A stretch of DNA of 64,000 bases from the NCBI GenBank assembly GCA_018873245.2, contig JAEMBT020000004.1, positions 2,962,573 through 3,026,572 on the forward strand, read 5' to 3'. The position numbers and the translations under genes are program-made. Source of the DNA: Archegozetes longisetosus (lineage: Eukaryota > Arthropoda > Arachnida > Sarcoptiformes > Trhypochthoniidae). Of the stretch, positions 22,459 through 33,170 are shown piece by piece; within the stretch, counting starts at the first letter, position 1, and each line of letters begins with the position of its first letter. The notes under the pieces are model-generated. The model was not told where the DNA came from. It did not search any database and saw only the letters and a list, made by a program, of their open reading frames with translations.

Positions 22459-25400
22459 TGAGCACTTTTCAAATATCATTTTTCACAAGTTTCCCTAATG
22501 GACCAAATGATTGTTTGAAACAGCTTACTAAGTGTTAAGTTTATGATGAGATCGAGTTCTATAAATTAGATTTCATCGAGAAAACTGTTAACAACTTTTT
22601 AATCTATGAGAGAATATACAGTTCGACGTGAAAAATTTGTTGACTGTTTCAACAAAACTATCCCTTATTGAGACATCATTTTTAAATTGAAGGTATGTCA
22701 CGAATGAAAATAAATTTTCTGAAAATATAATCGAAAATATTTTTCTTCATATAAAAATAAAAAATTCTGAGACTGTTGAGAGTATGTAGAGAGTTCCATT
22801 GTTGAGAATGAATAAAACCGCATTTTTGTATTCATGTTAAAATTGGCTTTTTATATATTAAGATATTTCAAAAAATCTGAATGAAATAGCTCAGCTAAAG
22901 CTTTTGAAATATAGGAAATGAATGCTTACAAGTAAAATATTTGTTGGATTTTCAGAATCGATAAGTCCTGATGAAACTTAAGAAGTAATTACGACAACCA
23001 TTCCTAGAAATCCAATTTTCAAAATTTATTGAAACAAATTTGGTTCTATTCATGCTACTCTTTCGAGTATAAATTAATTATCAGAGAATTTGAATTTTAA
23101 TGAGGAAAGTAGTAAATCCAAGAATACATGAATTTATAAGTGACTAAAATTTAGTGTTCATGCTCTTGGATGTAAGACTCACTTGCTCAAAGCCTTATTT
23201 TATTCGAATTGAATTTCGACTTGCTTATTAATAAACTTGAAAACTTCTAACAGTATATTTAGTTAATTTTCTATTCAAATGGATAGTGGGATAGTCAAGG
23301 ATTGAATTATGCTAAAATTTCAACTTCTACCGAATTTTTATTTATCTTTTTATATTTTGAGTCTTGAAAAAATGAAACTGTAATTATTTAATAATTTATA
23401 ACAAATCCATGTTCTGTATAAATAGAAAACGTAAACTACAAATAACAAGTAACTTTTCACATCGTATATATTAAAATATCGGGCAATGTGTGGGATTACC
23501 TTCTAGTTCTTAGGCCAAACTTAATGACACTTTACAATGGAATCCCAATAGAACTCATATAATTCTAGTACAGTTTTATAAAGAAGGTATTAGTTTATAT
23601 GATAAAGTCTAGTCTAAAGAACCTTCTCTCTAACTAATAAGTTTAAGGCTTTTTCATTGACTATGAGATTCAGTGACCAGCGACTTAATGCTTAAAATCT
23701 GTATTGAATGCCTATTAGCAATAGCTAACCTTTAAATCAAGAGCTTTTAACGCAATTTTGACAATCAGTTCAAAATACTTTTTCACTGCCGGAAAAATAG
23801 CAAAACCAATCAAGTCGTGTCAACTGAAAGAAAATTCTATTTGAAATCAACGACCCTTGAGCGAAGTCCAATAATTAGATATAAGATCTCCGTATCATTA
23901 AAGTCTTTTATGGTGTGAAGATAGAGGCCAGGTATCTGATTGTTGCTTTTCAAAACTCATCTGTTTACTACGTTTAATACAGAGTTTCCTATCCAAGAGT
24001 ATCGACAGAAAAGTCGCGCATGAATGTAATCAAGTTTTTAAAAATTTTGATATCAAAATATTAATGGACTAGTAGTGAGGAAGATTCCTTCCTGTTGGTC
24101 AATAGAAACACATGTATCTTGCTTTAAAATAATGATTGAATTATGACATTTTCTTTATATTATGATAATGCTATTCTTCTTTTGAATGTCTTACCTATCA
24201 ATAAATTAGAAATTCTTGATTACACTCGCAAGTCCCTTTTCTATCTATACTTTTAGATAAGAAAGCCTGTACTCGTCTGTTTTTTGTCATATCTAAGGAG
24301 TTATTTGATCACATGATTAGCCCAGAGCCACTGAGGCAATTTTCAACTGAAAATGTTTTCACGCGTAGGTTCGTGTCAGGCACTCCTTTTCGATTCAAAC
24401 AGATCTCAAATGATTTTCACACATTAATGAACAACTCCAATAATCGAATTTTGTCTATTGATTTTGTTTTGTTGAATAGAGTTTTCAATTAGTTGGCATT
24501 TGGGATAAAAATATAATATGATAAGTTTAGATCATTATGTGATTTACTGGTATTGACTCGGATTTAGAATCACTTCTGAACAATTTTCAAAAATTTAGGT
24601 CACGATTACTAAGCTGAGGCTGGCCAAAACACGAGTCTTATTGAACTCTTTTTAGAAGCCTTCCAGTGACAAACTGATAAAAGTAATGTGAAATTTTTAA
24701 AAGAAATGTAACTTACACAAATCTAATTATATTAAAATATACCATAACTTTAATGTTGTTTGTTCAATACAATAAAGTATAAGGCAGTTATAAAACACAA
24801 ATACAAATAATCTCAATACTCAGAGGTAGTTTAATAAATTGAATCACATTAAATTTAATATCTGACGTGGGTGACTAAGCAATTTCAAAAATTTCCCTAA
24901 CAATTGAAAACTTGTTTCAAATATTTAATATCATTTATACAAAGCAGATTCAGTAAGATGATGATTAATCTATTAAAAACTTTACAAATACTTTTTAGTA
25001 TCAATCATACGACTCGAGAGTTAATTTGCTTTTCATGTTATTCTAAGAATATTTTGAGCAAACAGTTTATCAATTAATAATAATAATAATTTATAATTTA
25101 CTTGCTTTCGGAGCGGATATTTGATCTCTTTATTTACGAATTTGCATTATGTTCGCCAACTTTTGAATAGATAATAAGATCGATTTGCGTTGTGTTTATA
25201 TTAGCTTTTGTGATACGAAAAATAGTCTATACATATTAGAATGTGTATAGTATATGCCTTATATCCTAAAACTTTATTTAGAGGATCGGAACTCATTAAA
25301 ATGTCTATCAACTATCAAGAGGCAAATACAATGTTCAGTAACGACTCCGGATATGAATTTTCGTCCGAATAGATAAAGAAGACTTAATAATAAACGATAA

Positions 25401-26065
25401 AATAAAACGTTTCTTTCTCTTGGATGACACTCGTTGCCCTAAAATAAATTTTAGAACCGAAAAGATAAACATTTATTACTCTACAGAATAAGTTCAATTT
25501 TTCTTATGATAACATTTTTTCAGGTCAAAGCAATTTATAACATTCTAAATCTCGTGATACACTTAGAAAATTGTTAGATTTTGTGTTTACAAGTGTTTCG
25601 ATTTATTTCTTAATTTATCGATAAAATTCAAAATAACAATTTTTGGTTATAGAGATCGATATGAATGCGATCTTAATATAAGTCTGAGCTCGAGTGAGTA
25701 AGCAGCCATATGTAAAGAAGTGTATTCTGTCTTTTTTAATCTATTGATGAATCAATTTGAAAGTATTGAGCGACTTGACTATAATATTCAAATAGGAAAA
25801 CGTGAACATTATTAAGCTATTAATGCTTATTTTCTGGAATATGATCTGAATAACAAGCAATCAATTTGAATAATCGTAAAATAAAAGCTCGGCTACCAAA
25901 CTAAACATTTTTCAGACTAGAAAAATTACACCATTCTGTTTGAAGTCATGATCAATTTGAGAAGTAACGGTTTAATTTGTTGACTCAGAACAAATTCAAT
26001 AGGAGTGACACAGCATTAATCTGAAAGCCAAGGAAAAAATATTATAATGCATTAATTAATTTTTT
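22459..26065. other. Gene-poor stretch
   Basis: No coding region recognised. A short AAT repeat lies at about 25077-25090. Confidence 0.5.
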
Positions 26066-26127
26066 TGATGGAAGAGTGCGATAAGCGACTGTTATGACAC
26101 AAGTCGCTTATTCCATTCTTTCAGTCA
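26066..26127 (+). ncRNA. Candidate pre-miRNA-like hairpin
   Basis: The arm TGATGGAAGAGTGCGATAAG continues to CGACT and pairs with AGTCGCTTATTCCATTCTTT and onward around an 11-nt loop. About 20 of 26 positions pair, including a perfect 10-bp stem ATAAGCGACT/AGTCGCTTAT. Size and loop suit a microRNA precursor. I do not recognise a known mature sequence and there is no expression evidence. Confidence 0.3.
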
Positions 26128-28284
26128 ACCATTTAATCGTATAAAATGAATTATTAAGAGTAATTATCTATAAATTATTCATCATTAATAACAACTACTC
26201 AGAACTTTACTGCAAGCTTATGACGATTTAATTGAGTTTTCACAATAATTAGCGCAATCAGAGAAAATTGGAAATTTGAGGTCAGTGTTAGGAAGTGTGT
26301 TGTGCCTGTTGTCAACTCTTAATAATGAATAATCTCAAGTCCGGTCAGTTTTAGAGAGTTACTCATAGATATTGATGTTCTCTGATATAAATATGACAAG
26401 TTCCTGATTCGATATATCAAAGTATCCTTATTTCGATTCATATTAGACCAGACACGATAATTCTTTAAGAATATTCTTACCATGACGTATAGGAACATTA
26501 ACTTAATACTAGTCTAGATTCTATCGCTAAGTATCAAATTATTTCTCTTATTAGTTTGAAAGTATGACTTCAATGTAGATGATGTAAATTCTTGTAACAA
26601 ATTCTCATAACAATACACAGAAAAATAATATCAAATATTATTTAATGAGAATAGATGGGAAGAAGAATAAAGAAATACGATTCCAACATATTCTTCTGAA
26701 GACTTATATCAAAATACTGAAGAAAAATTTTTACTACTTTTTCTTTCTCTAGAAATGTCATATCAATATAAAACTTATTGAATGACAGAATTTGATTGAT
26801 TTCATGTTTTATTCGTATGTTTTCTGCTTATAATGAGCAGCTGTATTTAAACTATAGATTTTTATGTCACTGAAACACCATTTCATTGATAATCTTGAGT
26901 ATAAGCTGTCTCTTCCAATATAAATAAGATACAAGACTCAACTAATAAGACTTTACGCCTTCATCGCTTCCTTAATTTTGTTGTGCCCAAAGATCGTGAG
27001 CTCCTCAAATGTGATAGTCACCAATAGTAAAAAAATGAGTTCATAGCTTATGGCAATAATGATTAAATTAGAATCACGAGTACTAATGATGTTTGCGCTT
27101 AGGTATCAATAAATACTGTCTCATCTTTTTTTGACAGCTAATACCCAACTTTCTTCTAACGAAAGATGATTTTTGTTCACTTATATCAATATTAAGACTT
27201 ATAAATTGAGACTAAGGTCAAAATGATTTGTTTCACATTCTTTGCCTAATCGATGGATGTGTTATATGAGCACGAAATTGTTTATGTCATAGATTAAAAC
27301 AAGACTAATGGCTAGCCGTGAAGCGTCAGCTAATATCTGTCTAACTTTTTTGTCGAATACTTCGCAGATCAGTAATGATCCATCTAAAAAATTTTAATTT
27401 GTTACTAGGGTTAAGTTTTAAAAATTTTCACATTTTCATCGCTTTATTATGAAAGTATTGAGAAAAATACATTGAACACCGAACGCAAACAAATGTTAAT
27501 ATATTGTGTGTAATATTCATAAAAATATTTTTCGATTCAAGAAAAATTCAGTTATAGTGCTCTAAAGAATAATCCATTTTCAAGACTTTAATATTCAATA
27601 CTCCAAAGCCTTTATGCAAATAGATTGATGTCAACAGTGAAGTCAAAAAATAAATAGCATCGTCACATTATTAGTCAAGTTATTTAGACTTAAGGTTTGG
27701 TACGCAAAATCTGCCGGAATGACGGCTTTATACAGTTAATAGCATTCTAGGACTAACCTTTGTTGAAATAAACTAGAAATTTTAAGAATCAAGCATAAAA
27801 TTGGACCTTTCGATCCCTAAAAAATACTATTGACTGTTGTTTATACTTGATCAATTCATAATGATGTATAATAACGAAAAATGATGCCTTGTTATGACAA
27901 AATTTCTATCAGACCATAATAATTTATATGAGTTGCAGTCCTTAATCCTTTCGGGCTAAAAGGCAATCGAAGTTAAAACTAAGTCGAATTGATACGCATG
28001 ACAGGAAGGATGACATAACAACTTTGTTTTTCTCGTAACTATGCATCAATTAAATACCCGAACTGTACAGTACAAACTTCTGTTTTTCAAGTGAAAAAGT
28101 CGCAACAGAGGAAAATTGAAAGTTTGCAATTAAAGGCAAATGTGCAGTACTCTAATTAACAGAATAATGTCATCCTCATGAAGAACTTATTCCCTCAAGA
28201 GGTTAATTAAGAGTTTAAACATAAAACCAGCATAGACTGGAAAAGTTGAGACCTGAAACGGTAAAATTATTTTAAAATCGATCT
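26128..28284. other. Intergenic, nothing supported
   Basis: A+T-rich spacer before the LC8-like gene array; no gene or strong repeat seen. Confidence 0.5.
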
Positions 28285-28290
28285 TTTATT
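28285..28290 (-). terminator. Poly(A) signal of LC8-like gene A
   Basis: AATAAA on the minus strand about 53 nt after the stop codon at 28343. Confidence 0.5.
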
Positions 28291-28342
28291 CTTCTTTAAA
28301 AAAAAGTTAATAAATATAGATCCTTTGGTCAATTCAATTGTT

Positions 28343-29126
28343 TTATTTAGTCTTTTGATGATATAGGTAAAATCTGATATCTCCTAATTCAAACTCGAGA
28401 GCAGAGTCTATCTTGAAACTGATGTCCCAGTTAGTTGTATAAGAGGTCTTAAGAGTGATGATTGTTAGCCAAACTCCACCTAGTTTTTCGCTCAAGTGTT
28501 GTTTCAAATATGATTGAACTTCTCCGAAGTCATTCTCTTTCATAACAGCCTCCTTGGCCAAATTTAAGACACCATTTTTTATCTCATCTGTAGCGTTTAT
28601 AAATAATTCATTAACTTTAGCGTTTCTAGCATTTTTAACAGCGTCAGTTTCATGAACCTGAAGACAAAGTATATAAATTCAAAATCACAATTCAATTTCT
28701 ATCTACTTATGCAATGGAAATACAGAAACTTTGTTAAAATTTCTAGCCCCAAGATAGTTTGTAACAAAATATACTTTTTTGAAGTCCAATTCTTACCATA
28801 TTGTGACTATTTTTACTTTTAAACAGAATAACATTTATATTGTTATACGTAAACCACAAAAAGGCATTTGGCTGTGAATCGAAATGAGATCCGATCGCAT
28901 TCTGACCGATAAAACAAAACCATTGCGAGCCATAGAGTTGATCGTAAGTTTGAGTTAATTTTAGAGCAACTGAATCAAGAGTGTGATTGTGCTTCAGTTC
29001 ATCTATTACGATGCCCTCTGCTTGCAGTGACATGTCTTGAGGCATATCACTTTTAATTATTTTTACTTCACATTGTATTAAATTCAACTTCAATAATAAA
29101 AGAACAGCTGACAATATTGTTAGCAT
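28343..29126 (-). CDS. Secreted tandem dynein-light-chain-like protein A
   Basis: 214 residues. Exon 1 is 29126-28797 (110 codons). The intron 28796-28658 has donor GTAAGA and acceptor CTTCAG, phase 0. Exon 2 is 28657-28343. Residues 1-19 are a signal peptide (MLTILSAVLLLLKLNLIQC). Residues 20-108 follow the LC8/dynein light chain fold: KIIKSDMPQDM, then YGSQWFCFIG, then VILFKS, matching KNADMSEEM, YNPTWHCIVG and AILLFKSG of LC8. Residues 111-214 are a second, more diverged copy (GGVWLTIIT ... GDIRFYLYHQ). LC8 proteins bind short peptides as cytosolic dimers; here the signal peptide implies export. Function outside the cell is unknown. It is the most diverged member of the array and lacks the extra APxYDSDWD insertion of B and C. 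Confidence 0.8.
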
Positions 29127-29429
29127 TTTATTAATTTTGAATATAATTTAATGAAAAAAGCCTGGGCTTCTATCAAACTCAAAATACAACTTACGTGAAA
29201 CGAGCAAATTTCAACTAATTTTTTTAGTTTTATTGGTTCATATCAATGCCTAAACATATGGCTTTCAACACCAAAATTGATGTTTTTTTCTCACGATAAG
29301 CTTGAGAAAAAGTATAACATCCTATTTATTATCCAAGTGATATTCAGTTTCTCTTTTAATCGAATTGAAATGTAATTAGATTTTCATATTATGATTCAAT
29401 TTTTCTGTTTAAAGAAAATTTTATTTTAA

Positions 29430-29684
29430 ACTTCTTTCTGATGCACAAAAAATCTAATCGAGTTCTATAGCAAAGTTAAACTCAAAAATCAAATCAATCA
29501 CAACTAGAGTGCTTACTAAAATCCGTTTGACTGACAAAACCGTTATTGATCAAGCCGACAGCTCTATTTTTCATATCATCAAATATTTCATTATTAAGAA
29601 CTTGTATCCTATCGTCAACGCTTACTTAACAACATGTTGACAGAAACGTGTTGGTGAGATAAAGCTCGACCAAAACATATTCAT
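29430..29684 (-). pseudogene. Decayed fourth LC8-like gene copy
   Basis: The minus strand from ATG 29684 matches gene B exon 1 (MNMFWSSFIS for the signal peptide), then stops and shifts frame. In the shifted frame it reads DDRIQVLNNEIFDDMKNRAV, GLINNGFVSQTDFSK, parallel to B DDSVQILEMTMPEYMKNKAL. After about 29508 it jumps to a remnant of the exon 2 end (minus strand of CACAAAAAATCTAATCGAG and neighbours at 29443-29470). The intron and most of both domains are deleted. Upstream sequence, including a TATA-like box, also matches gene B. Confidence 0.8.
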
Positions 29685-29776
29685 CACAATTTTTCCTATG
29701 CTCTCTAAGGAATCCGATTCATTGCAAGTGAAGCTGACTTCAAATTTTAAAAAATTTACAAGCTTCATTTTTTCAA

Positions 29777-29786
29777 CTTTTTATAC
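29777..29786 (-). promoter_or_regulatory. Relic TATA box of the decayed LC8-like copy
   Basis: GTATAAAAAG about 93 nt above the relic ATG, at the position equivalent to the boxes of genes B and C. Confidence 0.5.
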
Positions 29787-30654
29787 GTATTTCTTACTAA
29801 AGAGTGCTTAATCACATTTTATCAGCCTTTTGCCCGTGGGTCCAACTCAAACTCAAATCTTCATGTGATAAAATAGCAATTATTCGACTATAAAATGCAA
29901 TCCATCAGAGAATTATCAAGTTCCTTACACGAAGTTTATTTTATAGAAAATTCTTGATATGTTAAATTTACTTAAACTCAAGTTCTTTAGATGAGAGATC
30001 AAGTTTTTTAGATATTCAAAAAATTGTAAACCTAGATAAATTGTTAGATTTTAGCTGAATTGATGTGTATTGTAACGAACAGCTATCATTTTAAGTCAAA
30101 AAATTTAAATATAACTGTTTGGTAGTTTCAAACTTTTGGTCGTCTTACAGTCAAGATGATTGTTCAAAAATAGAGATAAGTTTAATCGATCTGAATTCTG
30201 TTTGATTTGTACTCATTAAATGACGACGCGTTATCTCAATTATCCTAAAGCAAAAAATCCTGTTTTCATTTTTAAAGTGTTGTCTATTTTTAAAATGATT
30301 TCATATGTCACGTTTCTATCCGTTACAGAAACAGATAACGGGAGAAGTCATAGTTTATTGGCTTCTATCAATTTACATTGAGTTTTTGGACAATAAAATT
30401 CCAAAACTCAAGGAATCTATCAGAAAATCTTTAGATAGATTCATTTTTAATCTTAACTGTTAGCTAGTTTTAAAAACTGAGTAAAAGATAAACCAATTAA
30501 ATAGAGTTACTATAACTTAGCATTTAAATTAAATTCTTATTAAAACTGAGACGAGCAACCAATAATTGTTTCAGATAAATTTAACGCCAAATATCTCCAA
30601 CTTTAAAATTGAAAACAACTTGGTTTCTTACAAATCATTCACAAGTATTAAACT
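29787..30654. other. Spacer within the LC8-like array
   Basis: The first 150 bp above the relic weakly resemble the upstream flank of gene B (31620-31790), so flank was duplicated with the gene. No other feature seen. Confidence 0.4.
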
Positions 30655-30660
30655 TTTATT
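30655..30660 (-). terminator. Poly(A) signal of LC8-like gene B
   Basis: AATAAA on the minus strand about 77 nt after the stop codon. Confidence 0.45.
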
Positions 30661-30736
30661 TAATTTAATTGAAGTTAAATATAATATCTCTATTTAGATT
30701 GAAAAAAATTGCTGCAAATATTTAGGAAAATTGATT

Positions 30737-31527
30737 CTAAACTTTTTCGTTATACACAAAAAATCTGAGACTTCCTAAATCGAACTCCATCGCATAGTTG
30801 ATCCCAAAGTTTGAATCCCAATCAGAATCATAACTAGGTGCAGAAGAGGTCACAATAACAAGCCACTGGCCGCCAAGTTTTGCCTGTAATTTGATCCTCA
30901 AATTACTTTGCACCTGTTTTAGAGTAGTGGCTATTTGAGCCACATTTCTGGCTGTATCTCTAATAATAATTTGATTCGTCGAATTGACGGTCGAGTGTAT
31001 ATACTGTCCTATGTACTGACCAACTCTTGCACTTGTGATTAATGAAAGATCATCGGCCTATCAAAAAAAAGCATAATACTAATAATAATAACATCATTTT
31101 TAATTGTATACTTTTCAAGAACTGACTCAGGAACATTTTGTTAGTTAAAAACTATCTTAAAGTTGATTTTTCTATTGAACTTTTTATATACCTGAGAAGG
31201 TTTATAAATAATAAATTGCAATTCATTGTATTGAATCCGTAAGAGTGTTTTCGGTTGTGCATTATACTTTGACGCAAAACCTGACGGTCCAATAATGTTG
31301 AACCATTCGGCTCCATAATTATTATTGAACTCAGCTGATATATTAGCTGATATCTTACTCAATTCCATTTGATTCGCGAAACCATTGCTAATCAATTCGA
31401 GAGCTTTATTTTTCATATATTCAGGCATTGTCATCTCAAGAATCTGTACGCTATCGTCACCACTCACAAGACAACATGTTGATAGAAATAATGCTGAGAT
31501 AAAGCTCGAGCACAACATACTAGCCAT
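30737..31527 (-). CDS. Secreted tandem dynein-light-chain-like protein B
   Basis: 218 residues. Exon 1 is 31527-31192 (112 codons). The intron 31191-31058 has donor GTATAT and acceptor TTGATAG, phase 0. Exon 2 is 31057-30737. A hydrophobic leader MASMLCSSFISALFLSTCCL ends near SGDD. Domain 1 has MTMPEYM, YGAEWFNIIG and LQFIIYKP, matching the LC8 start, central strand and final strand. Domain 2 begins ADDLSLITSARVGQYIGQYI and ends GGQWLVIVTSSAPSYDSDWD ... GSLRFFVYNEK. The domain boundary falls exactly on the intron, as in A and C. NIS, NST and similar sequons suggest glycosylation after secretion. It is closest to C, and to the relic at 29.5 kb. Confidence 0.82.
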
Positions 31528-31610
31528 CGTTTCTCTGTTTGCTCTCTAAAGAATCCGTTCACTAGAAGTGAGGCTGACCTCAAATTTTCAGGATTATGAG
31601 TTTTATTATA

Positions 31611-31620
31611 TTTTTATACC
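31611..31620 (-). promoter_or_regulatory. TATA box of LC8-like gene B
   Basis: GGTATAAAAA about 84 nt above the ATG, matching GGTATAAAAA at the same place in gene C. Confidence 0.55.
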
Positions 31621-32272
31621 CTTTTTCTCTTAGAACAGTGTTTATCATATTTTATCAACTGCTCGCCTATCAGTTGAACTTAATCATACCAAATGATAGC
31701 TCCCATTTGATAATAGAAAGCAATTTATCAGAAAATTATAGAATTTTGTGTGAGAAATTCTTTTGGTCAGAATATTCTTGAAACATAAGAAAAAATCTTC
31801 AAACTCGAGATTATTTTGAATAAAGCCATGCTTTCAAAAAATTTGAACTTGAAAAATTTTAGGAATTTTCAATAAATAGTGTGTATTGTATTAAATGGTT
31901 ATCTTATTTGCTAATCTTCTCATAGAGTCTTGTGCTCAGAAACATTTGTTTCAAAATACATGTAAATCTAATTTATTCTAGTTTTGCAACTCTTCTGTTG
32001 ATCTTAAGTAAATAATAGAACACATGATCTCGATGTGTCTAAACTTTCAAATCCTGTTTCTTTTGGTTTTCATTTTTTCGACTCATATCTATTTGACTAA
32101 CGAACTGCATTTCGTATTTCAAATTTACTTTTAATACTGTTCGTCTAGGCTTTAAGTTATAAAAATTCACGAAAACAATCAATGATAAGAATAATCTTAA
32201 TTCTCATAATCTTATCTATATTTGAGCAGGAATAATTTACAAAAGTTTAAAAACAAAGAAAACAAAATAATA

Positions 32273-32304
32273 ATTGGCTTATATTGGCTTATATTGGCTT
32301 ATAT
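32273..32304. repeat. Three 10-bp tandem units
   Basis: ATTGGCTTAT is repeated three times just downstream of the stop codon of gene C. It may lie in that gene's 3' UTR. Confidence 0.85.
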
Positions 32305-32331
32305 TTAAATAAGTTTCATATCGACAAAAAC

Positions 32332-33090
32332 TTAATCATCTTGTTTCTGATAAACAAAAAACCTGAGACTTCCCAAATCGAACTCCATGGCCAGATCAAT
32401 ATCGAAGTCTGTATCCCAATCAGAATCATAGTTAGGAGCAGCAGAGGTCACAACGACAAGCCAAGAGCCACCAAAACTTGAATCTAAATCTTCCCTCAAT
32501 TTTTGTTGAATGAGTTCATAAGTACTTAATCTGTTCGCAGCACTTCTCGCTAACTCCCTTATCGTGTTCTCAGTGGCAACACTTACCGAGGAGTGTATGA
32601 ATTGTCCTTTGTATTGGCCGATTCGAGCGCTCTGTATTATAGATGAATCGTCGGCCTTTCAGCAAAAGATGAGTTCGACAAAGAAAAGGTTTATGCAATA
32701 GTTAATGTATTAACGCTCTCATAACACATGAAAAGTTCTTTAATATTAGCTGTTTATTAATACCTGCACAGGCTTATAGAGTATAACTTCGATTTCATTG
32801 ATTCGGATCCATAATAAGGTATTTTTGTCATAATTGAAGTGCGCCACATACCCAATTGGACCAATTATGCAGAACCATTCAGAACCATAATTGACATTGA
32901 AATCTGTTGTTAAATTGGTTGCAATTTTGCTCAGCTCCATTTGATTACTGAAGCCGTTCTGTATTAAATTAGTTGCTCTGACTTTCATGTATTGAGGCAT
33001 TGATTCCCTCACGACTTGAATGGAATCATCACTTTCTACTCTACACACTATTGATAGAAATAGTACTACAATACAAAACTTGTTAATCAT
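32332..33090 (-). CDS. Secreted tandem dynein-light-chain-like protein C
   Basis: 216 residues. Exon 1 is 33090-32764 (109 codons). The intron 32763-32656 has donor GTATTA and acceptor GCTGAAAG, phase 0. Exon 2 is 32655-32332. The second exon has no early methionine but follows directly in frame and parallels B (ADDSSIIQSARIGQYKGQFI). A signal peptide MINKFCIVVLFLSIVCRVES precedes domain 1, whose landmarks are ESMPQYM, YGSEWFCIIG and VILYKP. Domain 2 reads FGGSWLVVVTSAAPNYDSDW ... GSLRFFVYQKQDD. The tryptophan and the strand before the glycine of LC8 are kept in both domains; the HCIVG histidine is not. Role unknown. Confidence 0.83.
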
Positions 33091-33161
33091 TTGAAGATTT
33101 TTCGCTAAGCTTTTAGGTCAAGAATAACTTTCCAAAGTTTAGTGTGCTTATAAAATTGAGG

Positions 33162-33170
33162 CTTTTTATA
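33162..33170 (-). promoter_or_regulatory. TATA box of LC8-like gene C
   Basis: TATAAAAAG about 72 nt above the ATG, in the context GGTATAAAAAGCC. Confidence 0.55.

Noticed and set aside
32284..32481. Plus-strand 65-codon frame
   Set aside because: It is the antisense shadow of exon 2 of LC8-like gene C.
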